Of a stretch of DNA of 64,000 nt, positions 55,636-63,478 are shown one piece after another; within the stretch, counting starts at the first letter, position 1; each line of letters starts with the position of its first letter. This DNA is from Janthinobacterium violaceinigrum (GTDB lineage: Bacteria > Pseudomonadota > Gammaproteobacteria > Burkholderiales > Burkholderiaceae_D): the NCBI RefSeq assembly GCF_009208555.1, contig NZ_WFLI01000005.1, positions 186,001 through 250,000 on the forward strand. Direction: 5' to 3'. Made by a program: the position numbers and the translations under genes. The notes below the pieces were generated by a model, which was given only the letters and a program-made list of their open reading frames with translations, had not been told where the DNA came from and made no database searches.

Positions 55636-57209
55636 GTTTCAAAATCACTGGTGATGCATGGATCGGCGGCGTGGCCGTCAAGGGTAATGGCGGCTCCTTC
55701 GAAGCGTGGGACCCGGCCGCGCGCGCGCACATCGCACCTGCCTTCCACATGGTGGACGTCGCGCAAATCGATGAGGCGTGCCGCCTGGCGCAAGCCGCAT
55801 TCGACCCGTTCCGCGCCACCACGGATGCGGAACGTGCCGACTTTCTCGATACCATCGCCGCGCAAATCGGCGAACTGGGCGACGACTTGATCGTGCGCGC
55901 CATGACGGAAAGCGGCTTGCCCCGCGCGCGCCTGGAAGGCGAACGCGGCCGCACGGTGGGCCAGTTGAAACTGTTCGCCGGCTTGCTGCGCGAAGGTTCG
56001 TGGACCGATGCGCGCATCGACAGCCCGCTGCCGGACCGCGTGCCGCCCCGTCCAGACTTGCGCTTGCGCATGATCGGCCTGGGTCCCGTCGCCGTGTTTG
56101 CGGCAAGTAACTTCCCGCTGGCCTTCTCCGTGGCCGGCGGCGATACGGCCTCGGCCCTGGCGGCCGGCTGCCCCGTCGTGCTGAAAGCCCACTCTGCCCA
56201 TCCGGGCACGTCGGAACTGGTGGCGCGCGCCATCGTGAAAGCGATTGCCATCTGCAAGCTGCCGGCCGGCGTGTTCGCCTTGCTGACGGGCACGGGCAAC
56301 GGCATCGGCCAGGCCCTGGTGGCCCATCCGGCCATCCAGGCCGTGGGCTTTACGGGTTCGCGTTCGGGCGGCATCGCCTTGATGAAGGTGGCGGCCGAAC
56401 GTCCGCAGCCGATCCCCGTGTATGCGGAAATGAGCAGCATCAATCCCGTGTTTGTGCTGCCGCAAGCGTTGGCCGCCCGTGGCGCCGCGATTGCCAGCGG
56501 CTTTGCCGCTTCGCTGACGATGGGCGTGGGCCAGTTCTGCACGAATCCCGGCCTCGTGCTGGGCCTGGAAGGTGCCGACTTCACGGCCTTTGCCGCCGCC
56601 GCCGCCGAAGCGCTGGCGCCGGCACCGGCCGCCACCATGTTGACGGCTGGTATCGCCAGCAGCTATGCCAAGGGTGTGGCCGCCCTGGCGCAGCACGCGG
56701 ACGTGACGCCGCTGGTGCAGAACGCGGGAGAAGAGGGCAAGGGCGCCGCCGCCCTGTTCGTCACGTCGGGCGAGGCGTTCCTGGCCAGGCACGATCTGCG
56801 CGACGAAGTCTTCGGTCCGGCCTCGCTGCTGGTGGCATGCCGCGACATGGAGCAACTGCTGGCGATTACGGAAAGCCTGGAAGGCCAGCTGACGGCCACC
56901 CTGCAGATGGATGCGGGCGACCTGGCAGACGCGCGCCGCTTGCTGCCCGTGCTGGAACGCCGCGTGGGCCGCATCCTGGCCAATGGTTTCCCGACCGGTG
57001 TGGAAGTGTCGACGGCGATGGTGCACGGCGGCCCGTTCCCGGCCACGTCGGACGGCCGCAGCACCTCGGTGGGCACGGCCGCCATCAACCGCTTCCTGCG
57101 TCCCGTGTCCTACCAGAACCTGCTGCAGGACTTGCTGCCGGAGTCGCTGCGCGACGATAATCCGCTGGGCATCTGGCGCCGCAAGGATGGCGTGCTGGGC
57201 AAAGACTAA
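55632..57209 (+). CDS. 2-Oxoglutarate semialdehyde dehydrogenase (NADP+), aldehyde dehydrogenase family
   Basis: A 525-residue enzyme that oxidises 2,5-dioxopentanoate to 2-oxoglutarate, the last step of the non-phosphorylating pentose pathway. Catalytic Cys in [12 protein letters not shown], Glu in [12 protein letters not shown], and cofactor region [24 protein letters not shown]. The long C-terminal block [29 protein letters not shown] is typical of the type III ketoglutaric semialdehyde group. Translationally coupled to the AraD1 gene (ATGA overlap). Confidence 0.9.
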   Translation: MSFKITGDAWIGGVAVKGNGGSFEAWDPAARAHIAPAFHMVDVAQIDEACRLAQAAFDPFRATTDAERADFLDTIAAQIGELGDDLIVRAMTESGLPRARLEGERGRTVGQLKLFAGLLREGSWTDARIDSPLPDRVPPRPDLRLRMIGLGPVAVFAASNFPLAFSVAGGDTASALAAGCPVVLKAHSAHPGTSELVARAIVKAIAICKLPAGVFALLTGTGNGIGQALVAHPAIQAVGFTGSRSGGIALMKVAAERPQPIPVYAEMSSINPVFVLPQALAARGAAIASGFAASLTMGVGQFCTNPGLVLGLEGADFTAFAAAAAEALAPAPAATMLTAGIASSYAKGVAALAQHADVTPLVQNAGEEGKGAAALFVTSGEAFLARHDLRDEVFGPASLLVACRDMEQLLAITESLEGQLTATLQMDAGDLADARRLLPVLERRVGRILANGFPTGVEVSTAMVHGGPFPATSDGRSTSVGTAAINRFLRPVSYQNLLQDLLPESLRDDNPLGIWRRKDGVLGKD

Positions 57210-57294
57210 AACCTGCTGCGCGGCGGGGCCGATGGCCTTGCCGCGCCGGCTTGCGTTGCACGTTGTACATAAAAAATAAACAGGTGGAGACAAG

Positions 57295-58062
57295 ATGAAG
57301 CAATTGGCGAAATATGGCAGCTTGCGGGGCAAGCGCGTGTTCATCACGGGTGGCGGTAGCGGCATCGGCGAATCCCTGGTGGCGGAATTTGCCGCCCAGG
57401 GCGCGCTGGTGGCGTTTGTCGATATCGCCGTGGAAGCGAGCGAGGGCCTGTGCCGCCGCCTGGCCGAAGCGGGCTGGACGGCGCCCCTGTTCCGCCATTG
57501 CGACATCACGGATATCGCCTCCCTGCAAGCCGTCATGGCCGAACTGGCCGCGAAGCTGGGCGACTTCGATATCCTCGTCAACAATGCGGCCAACGACCAG
57601 CGCCACCAGGCGCAGGACGTCACCTTGGAATACTGGAACGAGCGCATTGCGATCAATCAACGTCCCATGTTCTTCACGTGCCAGGCCGTGTTCGAGGGCA
57701 TGAAGCGCCAGGGCGGCGGATCCATCATCAATGTCAGCTCGATCTCGTGGCACATGAAGTCGGGCGGCTACCCCGTGTATGCCACCACCAAGGCGGCCGT
57801 CGTGGGCCTCACGCGGGGCCTGGCGCGCGATTATGGCGCCCACAATATCCGCGTCAATACGGTCACGCCCGGCTGGGTCATGACGCAGCGCCAGATCGAT
57901 CTGTGGGTCGACGAGGCGGCGGAAGTGGAAATCAAGAAAAGCCAGTGCCTGCCGAATAAACTGATGCCGCAGGACATCGCCGCCATGGTGCTGTTCCTTG
58001 CCTCCGATGATGGCGCGATGTGCACCTCCCAAGAATTCATCGTCGACGCCGGCTGGGTCTGA
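57295..58062 (+). CDS. L-arabinose/D-xylose 1-dehydrogenase, SDR family
   Basis: A 255-residue NAD(P)+-dependent short-chain dehydrogenase. Cofactor motif TGGGSGIG; NNAANDQRH; Ser-Tyr-Lys in SSISWHMKSGGYPVYATTKAAV. The overall sequence parallels Caulobacter xylose dehydrogenase (ITGGGSGIG, NDDRH-like, SISWH, DDASLCT-like end). It should oxidise the aldopentose to the 1,4- or 1,5-lactone. With arabonate dehydratase downstream in the pathway, L-arabinose is the likely substrate, but xylose or galactose activity is possible. It is 85 bp after the previous gene. Confidence 0.85.
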   Translation: MKQLAKYGSLRGKRVFITGGGSGIGESLVAEFAAQGALVAFVDIAVEASEGLCRRLAEAGWTAPLFRHCDITDIASLQAVMAELAAKLGDFDILVNNAANDQRHQAQDVTLEYWNERIAINQRPMFFTCQAVFEGMKRQGGGSIINVSSISWHMKSGGYPVYATTKAAVVGLTRGLARDYGAHNIRVNTVTPGWVMTQRQIDLWVDEAAEVEIKKSQCLPNKLMPQDIAAMVLFLASDDGAMCTSQEFIVDAGWV

Positions 58063-58158
58063 CAAAACGTCCAGGGCGTTGTTGCAGCGTCGGAAGTCAT
58101 CGTACTGATGTACTAGCGTACTGTCTTCGACGCTGCGCCTAGCCCTGGGCGTTTTGTC
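58061..58158. repeat. Imperfect intergenic palindrome C, starts in the stop codon
   Basis: The outer arms GACAAAACG / CGTTTTGTC and the next pair CCAGGGC / GCCCTGG enclose CGTACT repeats and GTCTTCGACGCTGCGCC. It is close in sequence to palindrome A at 48942-49029. It begins at the last two bases of the SDR stop codon. Confidence 0.75.
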
Positions 58159-58297
58159 GGCCGCGGGTTTGCCCGCAGCCATCCCCCTCCTTTGAAATAC
58201 CGCTCTTGCCGCCCCAACCCTGCGGCAGGAGAGGCATCGCCACATCCATTGCCGGCTTGATCCGGCCCTTGCTTTTCACTTAAAAACAGGAGACAGC

Positions 58298-59842
58298 ATG
58301 AAATTCATCCATACCAGCATCGTGGCCCTCGGCCTGGCCGCCGGCAGCGTCCTGGCTGCGCCCGTCAATGTCACCATCGACGTGGCCAGGCCCGGTTCCG
58401 TGATCAATAAAAATATCTACGGCCAGTTCGCCGAACACTTGGGCACGGGCATCTACGAAGGCATGTGGGTGGGGCCGGAATCGTCCATTCCGAACACCAG
58501 GGGCTGGCGCAATGACGTGCTGGGCGCGCTGAAACAGTTACACGTGCCCCTGGTCCGCTGGCCGGGCGGCTGCTTTGCCGATGAATACCACTGGAAGGAC
58601 GGCATCGGCGCGCGAGACCAGCGCCCCACCAAGGTCAACACCAACTGGGGCGGCGTGGAAGAGTCGAACGCCGTCGGCACGCACGAATTCTTCGACCTGG
58701 CAGAGCTCCTGGGCGCGCAGACCTATATCAACGGCAACCTCGGTTCCGGCACGCCGCAGGAAATGTCCGAATGGCTCGAATACATGACGTCGGACAGCAA
58801 GTCCACCCTGGCCGAGCTGCGCCGCAAGAATGGCCGTGCCCAGCCGTATAAAGTCGATTACTTTGGCATCGGCAATGAAGCCTGGGGTTGCGGCGGCAAT
58901 ATGCGGCCGCAGTACTACGCCGACCTGTACAAGCACTATCACACCTTCATGAAGACGCCGGAAAGCGCGCGCCCGAAATTCATCGCCAGCGGCGGCAACG
59001 ACGACGACATCAGCTGGTCCAGCACCCTGAGCCGCGAAATCAAGCCGAACATGATGGACGCCATCAGTTTCCACTACTACACGGTACCGACTGGCGTGTG
59101 GGAAAAGAAGGGCGCGGCCACGGGCTTTGGCGAAAATGAGTGGATTTCCACCCTGAGCCGCACCCTGCGCATCGATAGCTTGATCAAGAACAATCTCGCC
59201 GCCATCGACAAGAACGACCCCTCGAAAAAGACGGGCCTGTACGTCGATGAATGGGGCACCTGGTACGACGTGGAGCCGGGCACCAACACGGGCTTCTTGT
59301 TCCAGCAAAACAGCTTGCGCGATGCGCTCGTAGCGGCCCTGAACTTCAACATTTTCCATGCCCACGCGGACAGGGTGCGCATGACGAATATCGCGCAAAT
59401 GGTCAATGTGCTGCAGGCAATGATCATCACGGACAAGGATAAATATTTCCTCACGCCTACGTATCACGCGTTTGAGATGTATGTGCCGTTCCAGGACGCC
59501 ACGAGCTTGCCGGTCGCCATCAGCGGCAATGGCAAGTACAGCCTGGGCAAGGTCAGCATTCCTGAAGTGAGCGCATCGGCCGCGCGCGCCAAGGATGGCA
59601 AGGTGTATCTGTCCCTGGTCAACACGAATCCGCACAAGACCGTCGACGTGAGCGTGGCGCTGGCGGGTCAAAAAGTGACGGCCGTGACTGGCCGCGTGCT
59701 GACCGCCGGCAAGATGGATGCCGTCAACAGCTTTGCGCAACCGCAAGCCGTGCAGCCCGTGGCGTTCAGTGCCAAGGCGCAAGGCGGCAAGCTGACCGTG
59801 TCGGTGCCCGCCAAGGCCGTCGTCGTGGTGGCCGTCGACTAG
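58298..59842 (+). CDS. GH51 alpha-L-arabinofuranosidase, exported
   Basis: A 514-residue protein with a signal peptide (cleavage near VLAAPV). The clan GH-A barrel has the acid/base Glu in FGIGNEAWGCG and the nucleophile Glu in YVDEWGTWYD. A C-terminal beta-sandwich from about residue 400 is typical of GH51. It removes terminal alpha-L-arabinofuranosyl groups from arabinan or arabinoxylan in the periplasm. Most characterised GH51 enzymes are cytoplasmic, so export is notable. It is preceded by palindrome C and a 140-bp gap with good AAACAGGAGACAGC ribosome binding. Confidence 0.92.
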   Translation: MKFIHTSIVALGLAAGSVLAAPVNVTIDVARPGSVINKNIYGQFAEHLGTGIYEGMWVGPESSIPNTRGWRNDVLGALKQLHVPLVRWPGGCFADEYHWKDGIGARDQRPTKVNTNWGGVEESNAVGTHEFFDLAELLGAQTYINGNLGSGTPQEMSEWLEYMTSDSKSTLAELRRKNGRAQPYKVDYFGIGNEAWGCGGNMRPQYYADLYKHYHTFMKTPESARPKFIASGGNDDDISWSSTLSREIKPNMMDAISFHYYTVPTGVWEKKGAATGFGENEWISTLSRTLRIDSLIKNNLAAIDKNDPSKKTGLYVDEWGTWYDVEPGTNTGFLFQQNSLRDALVAALNFNIFHAHADRVRMTNIAQMVNVLQAMIITDKDKYFLTPTYHAFEMYVPFQDATSLPVAISGNGKYSLGKVSIPEVSASAARAKDGKVYLSLVNTNPHKTVDVSVALAGQKVTAVTGRVLTAGKMDAVNSFAQPQAVQPVAFSAKAQGGKLTVSVPAKAVVVVAVD

Positions 59843-59865
59843 CCTTTCACCCTTGTCATTCATCA

Positions 59866-59890
59866 AGCCGGCCCGCATGATGGGCCGGCT
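59866..59890 (+). other. Hairpin between the GH51 and GH43 genes
   Basis: A nine-base perfect stem (AGCCGGCCC / GGGCCGGCT) with a 7-nt loop lies between the GH51 stop and the ribosome-binding site of the next gene. No T run follows, so it is probably an mRNA processing or stability element inside the operon. Confidence 0.55.
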
Positions 59891-59909
59891 GACCATTTTG
59901 GAGAATTCG

Positions 59910-60944
59910 ATGCACATGTTGACGCGCGGCGCGGCCGCCATCCTGGGCACCCTGGCGATCATGGGGGCTGCGCACGCGGCCCAGGTCAGCGTGCACGACC
60001 CCGTGATGGCCAAGGAAGGCGACACCTATTATTTGTACAGCACGGGCCCCGGCATCACGTTTTACAGCTCGAAGAACATGGTGGATTGGCAGCCGGAAGG
60101 GCGCGTGTTTGCGGGCCAGCCCACGTGGGCGAAGACGGCCGCGCCATCGTTTGACGACCATGTCTGGGCACCCGACGTGCAGTTTCATGACGGTAAGTAT
60201 TACCTGTACTACTCCGTGTCCGGCTTCGGCAAGAACACGTCCGGCATCGGCGTGACCGTCAACAAAACGCTCGATCCCCGTTCGCCCGACTACCGCTGGG
60301 TGGACCAGGGCATGCTGCTGCAATCGGTGCCCGAGCGCGACGAGTGGAACGCCATCGATTCGAACATCATCACGGACAAGCACGGCACGCCGTGGATGTC
60401 GTTCGGCTCGTTCTGGAACGGCATCAAGCTGGTGAAATTGACGCCCGACTGGACCCGGATTGCGGAACCGCAAGAGTGGCACTCGCTGGCGCGCCGCGCG
60501 CCGCTGCCGCCCCGCGCGGGCGAATTCAAGCCTGCGCCGGAAGAGATCGAGGCGCCGTTCATCTTCCGGCGCGGCGACGATTATTTCCTCTTCGTTTCCT
60601 GGGGGCTGTGCTGCCAGAAGGAAAAAAGCACCTACCACCTGGCCGTGGGCCGCTCGAAAAGCGTGACGGGGCCCTATCTGGACAGGGATGGCCGCGACAT
60701 GGCGCAGGGCGGCGGCACGGTGCTGCTGCAAGGCGACAAGGAGTGGCAGGGACTGGGCCACAACAGCGCCTACACGTTTGACGGCAACGATTATCTGGTG
60801 CTGCACGCGTATGAAACGGCGGACAATTACTTGCAGAAACTCAAGATCCTGCCCATGACGTGGGACCAGCAGGGCTGGCCGCAGGTCGATCCCCGCGACT
60901 TGAACCGCTATCACAGCCACCAATTGCCGGCCGCGCAACCGTAA
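59910..60944 (+). CDS. GH43 endo-1,5-alpha-L-arabinanase, exported
   Basis: A 344-residue protein with a signal peptide (cleavage near AAHAAQ). Five-bladed propeller features: base Asp in VSVHDPVMAKEGDTYYLYSTG; WAPDVQFHDGKYYLYYSVS; pKa Asp in AIDSNIITDKHGTPWMSFGSFWNG; acid Glu in EEIEAPFIFRRGDDYFLFVSWGLCCQ. This matches GH43 endo-arabinanases. It cuts the alpha-1,5 arabinan backbone into oligosaccharides. The ATG at 59910 follows TTTGGAGAATTCG; the upstream in-frame ATG at 59853 would place the signal peptide internally. Confidence 0.9.
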   Translation: MHMLTRGAAAILGTLAIMGAAHAAQVSVHDPVMAKEGDTYYLYSTGPGITFYSSKNMVDWQPEGRVFAGQPTWAKTAAPSFDDHVWAPDVQFHDGKYYLYYSVSGFGKNTSGIGVTVNKTLDPRSPDYRWVDQGMLLQSVPERDEWNAIDSNIITDKHGTPWMSFGSFWNGIKLVKLTPDWTRIAEPQEWHSLARRAPLPPRAGEFKPAPEEIEAPFIFRRGDDYFLFVSWGLCCQKEKSTYHLAVGRSKSVTGPYLDRDGRDMAQGGGTVLLQGDKEWQGLGHNSAYTFDGNDYLVLHAYETADNYLQKLKILPMTWDQQGWPQVDPRDLNRYHSHQLPAAQP

Positions 60945-60954
60945 AGGCCCCGCC

Positions 60955-63312
60955 ATGAAAACAACCTTGTTGACGCTGGCGCTGGCCGCCGGCGGACTGC
61001 TCACGTCCGGCTTGCAGGCGGCGGAGCTGTTTCCCCTCTCGTCCGTGCGCCTGGGGGCGGGGCCGTTCCTCGACGCGCAGACGACGGACTTGCACTACCT
61101 GCTGGCCTTCGAGCCGGACAAATTGCTGGCGCCGTTCCGCCGCGAGGCGGGTTTGCCGCAGGTCCAGCCCAGCTATGGCAACTGGGAGTCGACGGGCCTC
61201 GATGGCCACCTGGGCGGACATTATCTGTCCGCGCTGGCCTTGATGGTGGCGTCCACGGGCGACGCGCAGGCGCGCGAACGCCTCGATTACGTGCTGGCGG
61301 AACTGAAGAAATGCCAGGACGCCAATGGCAACGGTTATCTAGGCGGTATTCCCGACGGCAATGCCGCCTGGCAAGCGATTGCCAAAGGCGAGTTGCAGGC
61401 CGATACCTTCTCCGTCAACGGGCGCTGGGTGCCGTGGTACAACCTGCACAAGGTGTTTGCGGGCTTGCGCGACGCCTACCAGTACGCGGGCAATCTGCAA
61501 GCGAAGGCCATGCTGATCGCCTTGTCGGACTGGGCCGTGAAACTCTCGGCATCCTTGTCCGACGCGCAGATGCAGGCGATGCTGCGCGCCGAGCACGGCG
61601 GCATGAACGAGGTGCTGGCCGACGTCTACGCGATGACGGGCGAGCAGAAATATATGGACCTGGCCGTGCGCTTTTCGCACCAGGTCATATTGCAGCCGTT
61701 GGTGGCGCAGCAGGACAAGCTGACGGGCTTGCATGCGAATACGCAAATCCCGAAAGTGATCGGCTTCGAGCGCATCGGCGCACTGACGGGCAGGCGCGAC
61801 TGGCAGCAGGCGGCGCAATTCTTTTGGCAAACCGTGCACGACAAGCGCACGGTGGCCATCGGCGGCAACAGCGTCAAGGAACATTTCCACGATGAACACG
61901 ATTTTTCGTCGATGGTGGAAGAGGTGGAAGGGCCGGAGACGTGCAATACCTACAATATGCTCAAGCTGACCGAGCAATTGTTCCGGCGCGACGAACAGGT
62001 GCGCTACGCGGATTACTACGAGCGCGCGCTGTACAACCACATCCTGTCGTCGCAGCGCCCCGGCACGGGCGGCTTTGTCTACTTTACGCCCATGCGCCCG
62101 AACCACTACCGCGTGTATTCGCAAGTGGACAAGGGCATGTGGTGCTGCGTGGGTTCCGGCATCGAGAGCCAGGCCAAGTATGGCGAGTTCATCTACGCGC
62201 ATGCGGGCGACGCGCTGTACGTGAACCTGTTCATGGCGTCCACCCTGGAATGGAAAGAGCAGGGCGTCAAGATTATCCAGAGCACGCAGTTCCCCGACCG
62301 GGATACGACGCGCATCACGGTGCAGGGAAATAAAACCTTCAGCCTGAAGATCCGCTACCCGCAGTGGGTGGCCAAGGGCAAGCTGCGCGTCAAGCTCAAT
62401 GGCAAGGCCCTGCGCGTGAACGGCGCACCGGGCGAGTACGTGAGCATCGCGCGCGCGTGGAAAGCGGGCGACACCGTCGACGTCACCTTGCCCATGACCA
62501 CGCGCCTGGAGCAGATGCCGGACCAGTCGAACTACTATGCCGTGCTGCACGGCCCCATCGTGCTGGCCGCCAAGACGCAGCCGTTCGCCTATGAACAACT
62601 GAATTATTTTGCCGACGACTCGCGCATGGGCCATATCGCCCAGGGGCAAGTGTGTCCGCTGGAATCGTCACCGCTGTTCGTCAGCGACACAAAAGACTTC
62701 TTGCACAAGATCCAGCCCGTGAAGGGCCAGCCGCTGACGTTCACGGCGCCCGGCTTGATCCAGGGCAAGGATGCGGCGACCTTGCGGCTGATTCCCTTCT
62801 TCCGCCTGCACGATGCGCGCTACATGCTGTACTGGCCCGTGTCCACGCCCGCCAGCCTGGCGCAGCTGCAGGAAACGACCCGGCAGGCGGAATCCGAGCG
62901 TCTGGCGCTCGATGCGCGCACCATCGACCAAGTGGCTCCAGGGCAACAGCAGCCTGAATCCGACCATTTCTTCCAGGCCGAGGGCGGAGAAAACGGCATC
63001 AACAAGGGCAGGCACTGGCGCCACGCGACGGGATGGTTCAGCTATGTACTGAGCGACCCGCAAGCGGCAGCGAAAACCCTGCGCCTGACCCTGTCCACCC
63101 TCGATGCGGGCCGCGTGTTCGACGTACAGGTCAACGGCCTGACGGTGCAGACCATTGCCGTGGCGGCCGATGCGGCGCAGGAACTGTATGCGGTGGACGT
63201 GGCCTTGCCCGCCGAGCTGGTCAAGGCGGGCGGTGGCAAGCTGGTGGTGAAATTTGTCGCCGGCAAGGACTCCGTGGCTGGCGGCCTGTACGGGCTGCGC
63301 CTGCTGCGCTGA
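60955..63312 (+). CDS. GH127-family beta-L-arabinofuranosidase-like protein, exported
   Basis: A 785-residue protein with a signal peptide (cleavage near LQAAEL). The (alpha/alpha)6 barrel carries the GH127/GH146 zinc-thiolate site: Glu and Cys in GPETCNTYNMLK and the Cys pair in MWCCVGSGIESQAKYG. In characterised GH127 enzymes one of the latter cysteines is the nucleophile. C-terminal beta-sandwich domains extend past residue 550. It probably hydrolyses beta-L-arabinofuranosides. It starts 10 bp after the GH43 stop, so it is cotranscribed. Confidence 0.85.
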   Translation: MKTTLLTLALAAGGLLTSGLQAAELFPLSSVRLGAGPFLDAQTTDLHYLLAFEPDKLLAPFRREAGLPQVQPSYGNWESTGLDGHLGGHYLSALALMVASTGDAQARERLDYVLAELKKCQDANGNGYLGGIPDGNAAWQAIAKGELQADTFSVNGRWVPWYNLHKVFAGLRDAYQYAGNLQAKAMLIALSDWAVKLSASLSDAQMQAMLRAEHGGMNEVLADVYAMTGEQKYMDLAVRFSHQVILQPLVAQQDKLTGLHANTQIPKVIGFERIGALTGRRDWQQAAQFFWQTVHDKRTVAIGGNSVKEHFHDEHDFSSMVEEVEGPETCNTYNMLKLTEQLFRRDEQVRYADYYERALYNHILSSQRPGTGGFVYFTPMRPNHYRVYSQVDKGMWCCVGSGIESQAKYGEFIYAHAGDALYVNLFMASTLEWKEQGVKIIQSTQFPDRDTTRITVQGNKTFSLKIRYPQWVAKGKLRVKLNGKALRVNGAPGEYVSIARAWKAGDTVDVTLPMTTRLEQMPDQSNYYAVLHGPIVLAAKTQPFAYEQLNYFADDSRMGHIAQGQVCPLESSPLFVSDTKDFLHKIQPVKGQPLTFTAPGLIQGKDAATLRLIPFFRLHDARYMLYWPVSTPASLAQLQETTRQAESERLALDARTIDQVAPGQQQPESDHFFQAEGGENGINKGRHWRHATGWFSYVLSDPQAAAKTLRLTLSTLDAGRVFDVQVNGLTVQTIAVAADAAQELYAVDVALPAELVKAGGGKLVVKFVAGKDSVAGGLYGLRLLR

Positions 63313-63342
63313 CGGGGGAGGGAGCTGCCGCGGTCATCCACC

Positions 63343-63409
63343 GATACGCAAATCGGTATCGCAAGCGAAAAAGAATTGATTGGATGGCTATGTTGCTTTC
63401 TCCTACCAT
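63343..63409 (+). promoter_or_regulatory. Shared regulon promoter, site 3 (ABC binding-protein gene)
   Basis: GATACG (63343-63348), 6 nt, GGTATC (63355-63360), 13 nt, AATTGATTGGA (63374-63384), then TACCAT (63404-63409) as -10. The arms are less perfect than in sites 1 and 2 but still complementary (GATAC / GTATC), and all spacings are identical. Confidence 0.7.
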
Positions 63410-63478
63410 GGGTTCATAAAAAACCGCCCATCCGGCATCCGGCTGTGATGGTATTCCAATAAAAAACTGGAGACAAGA

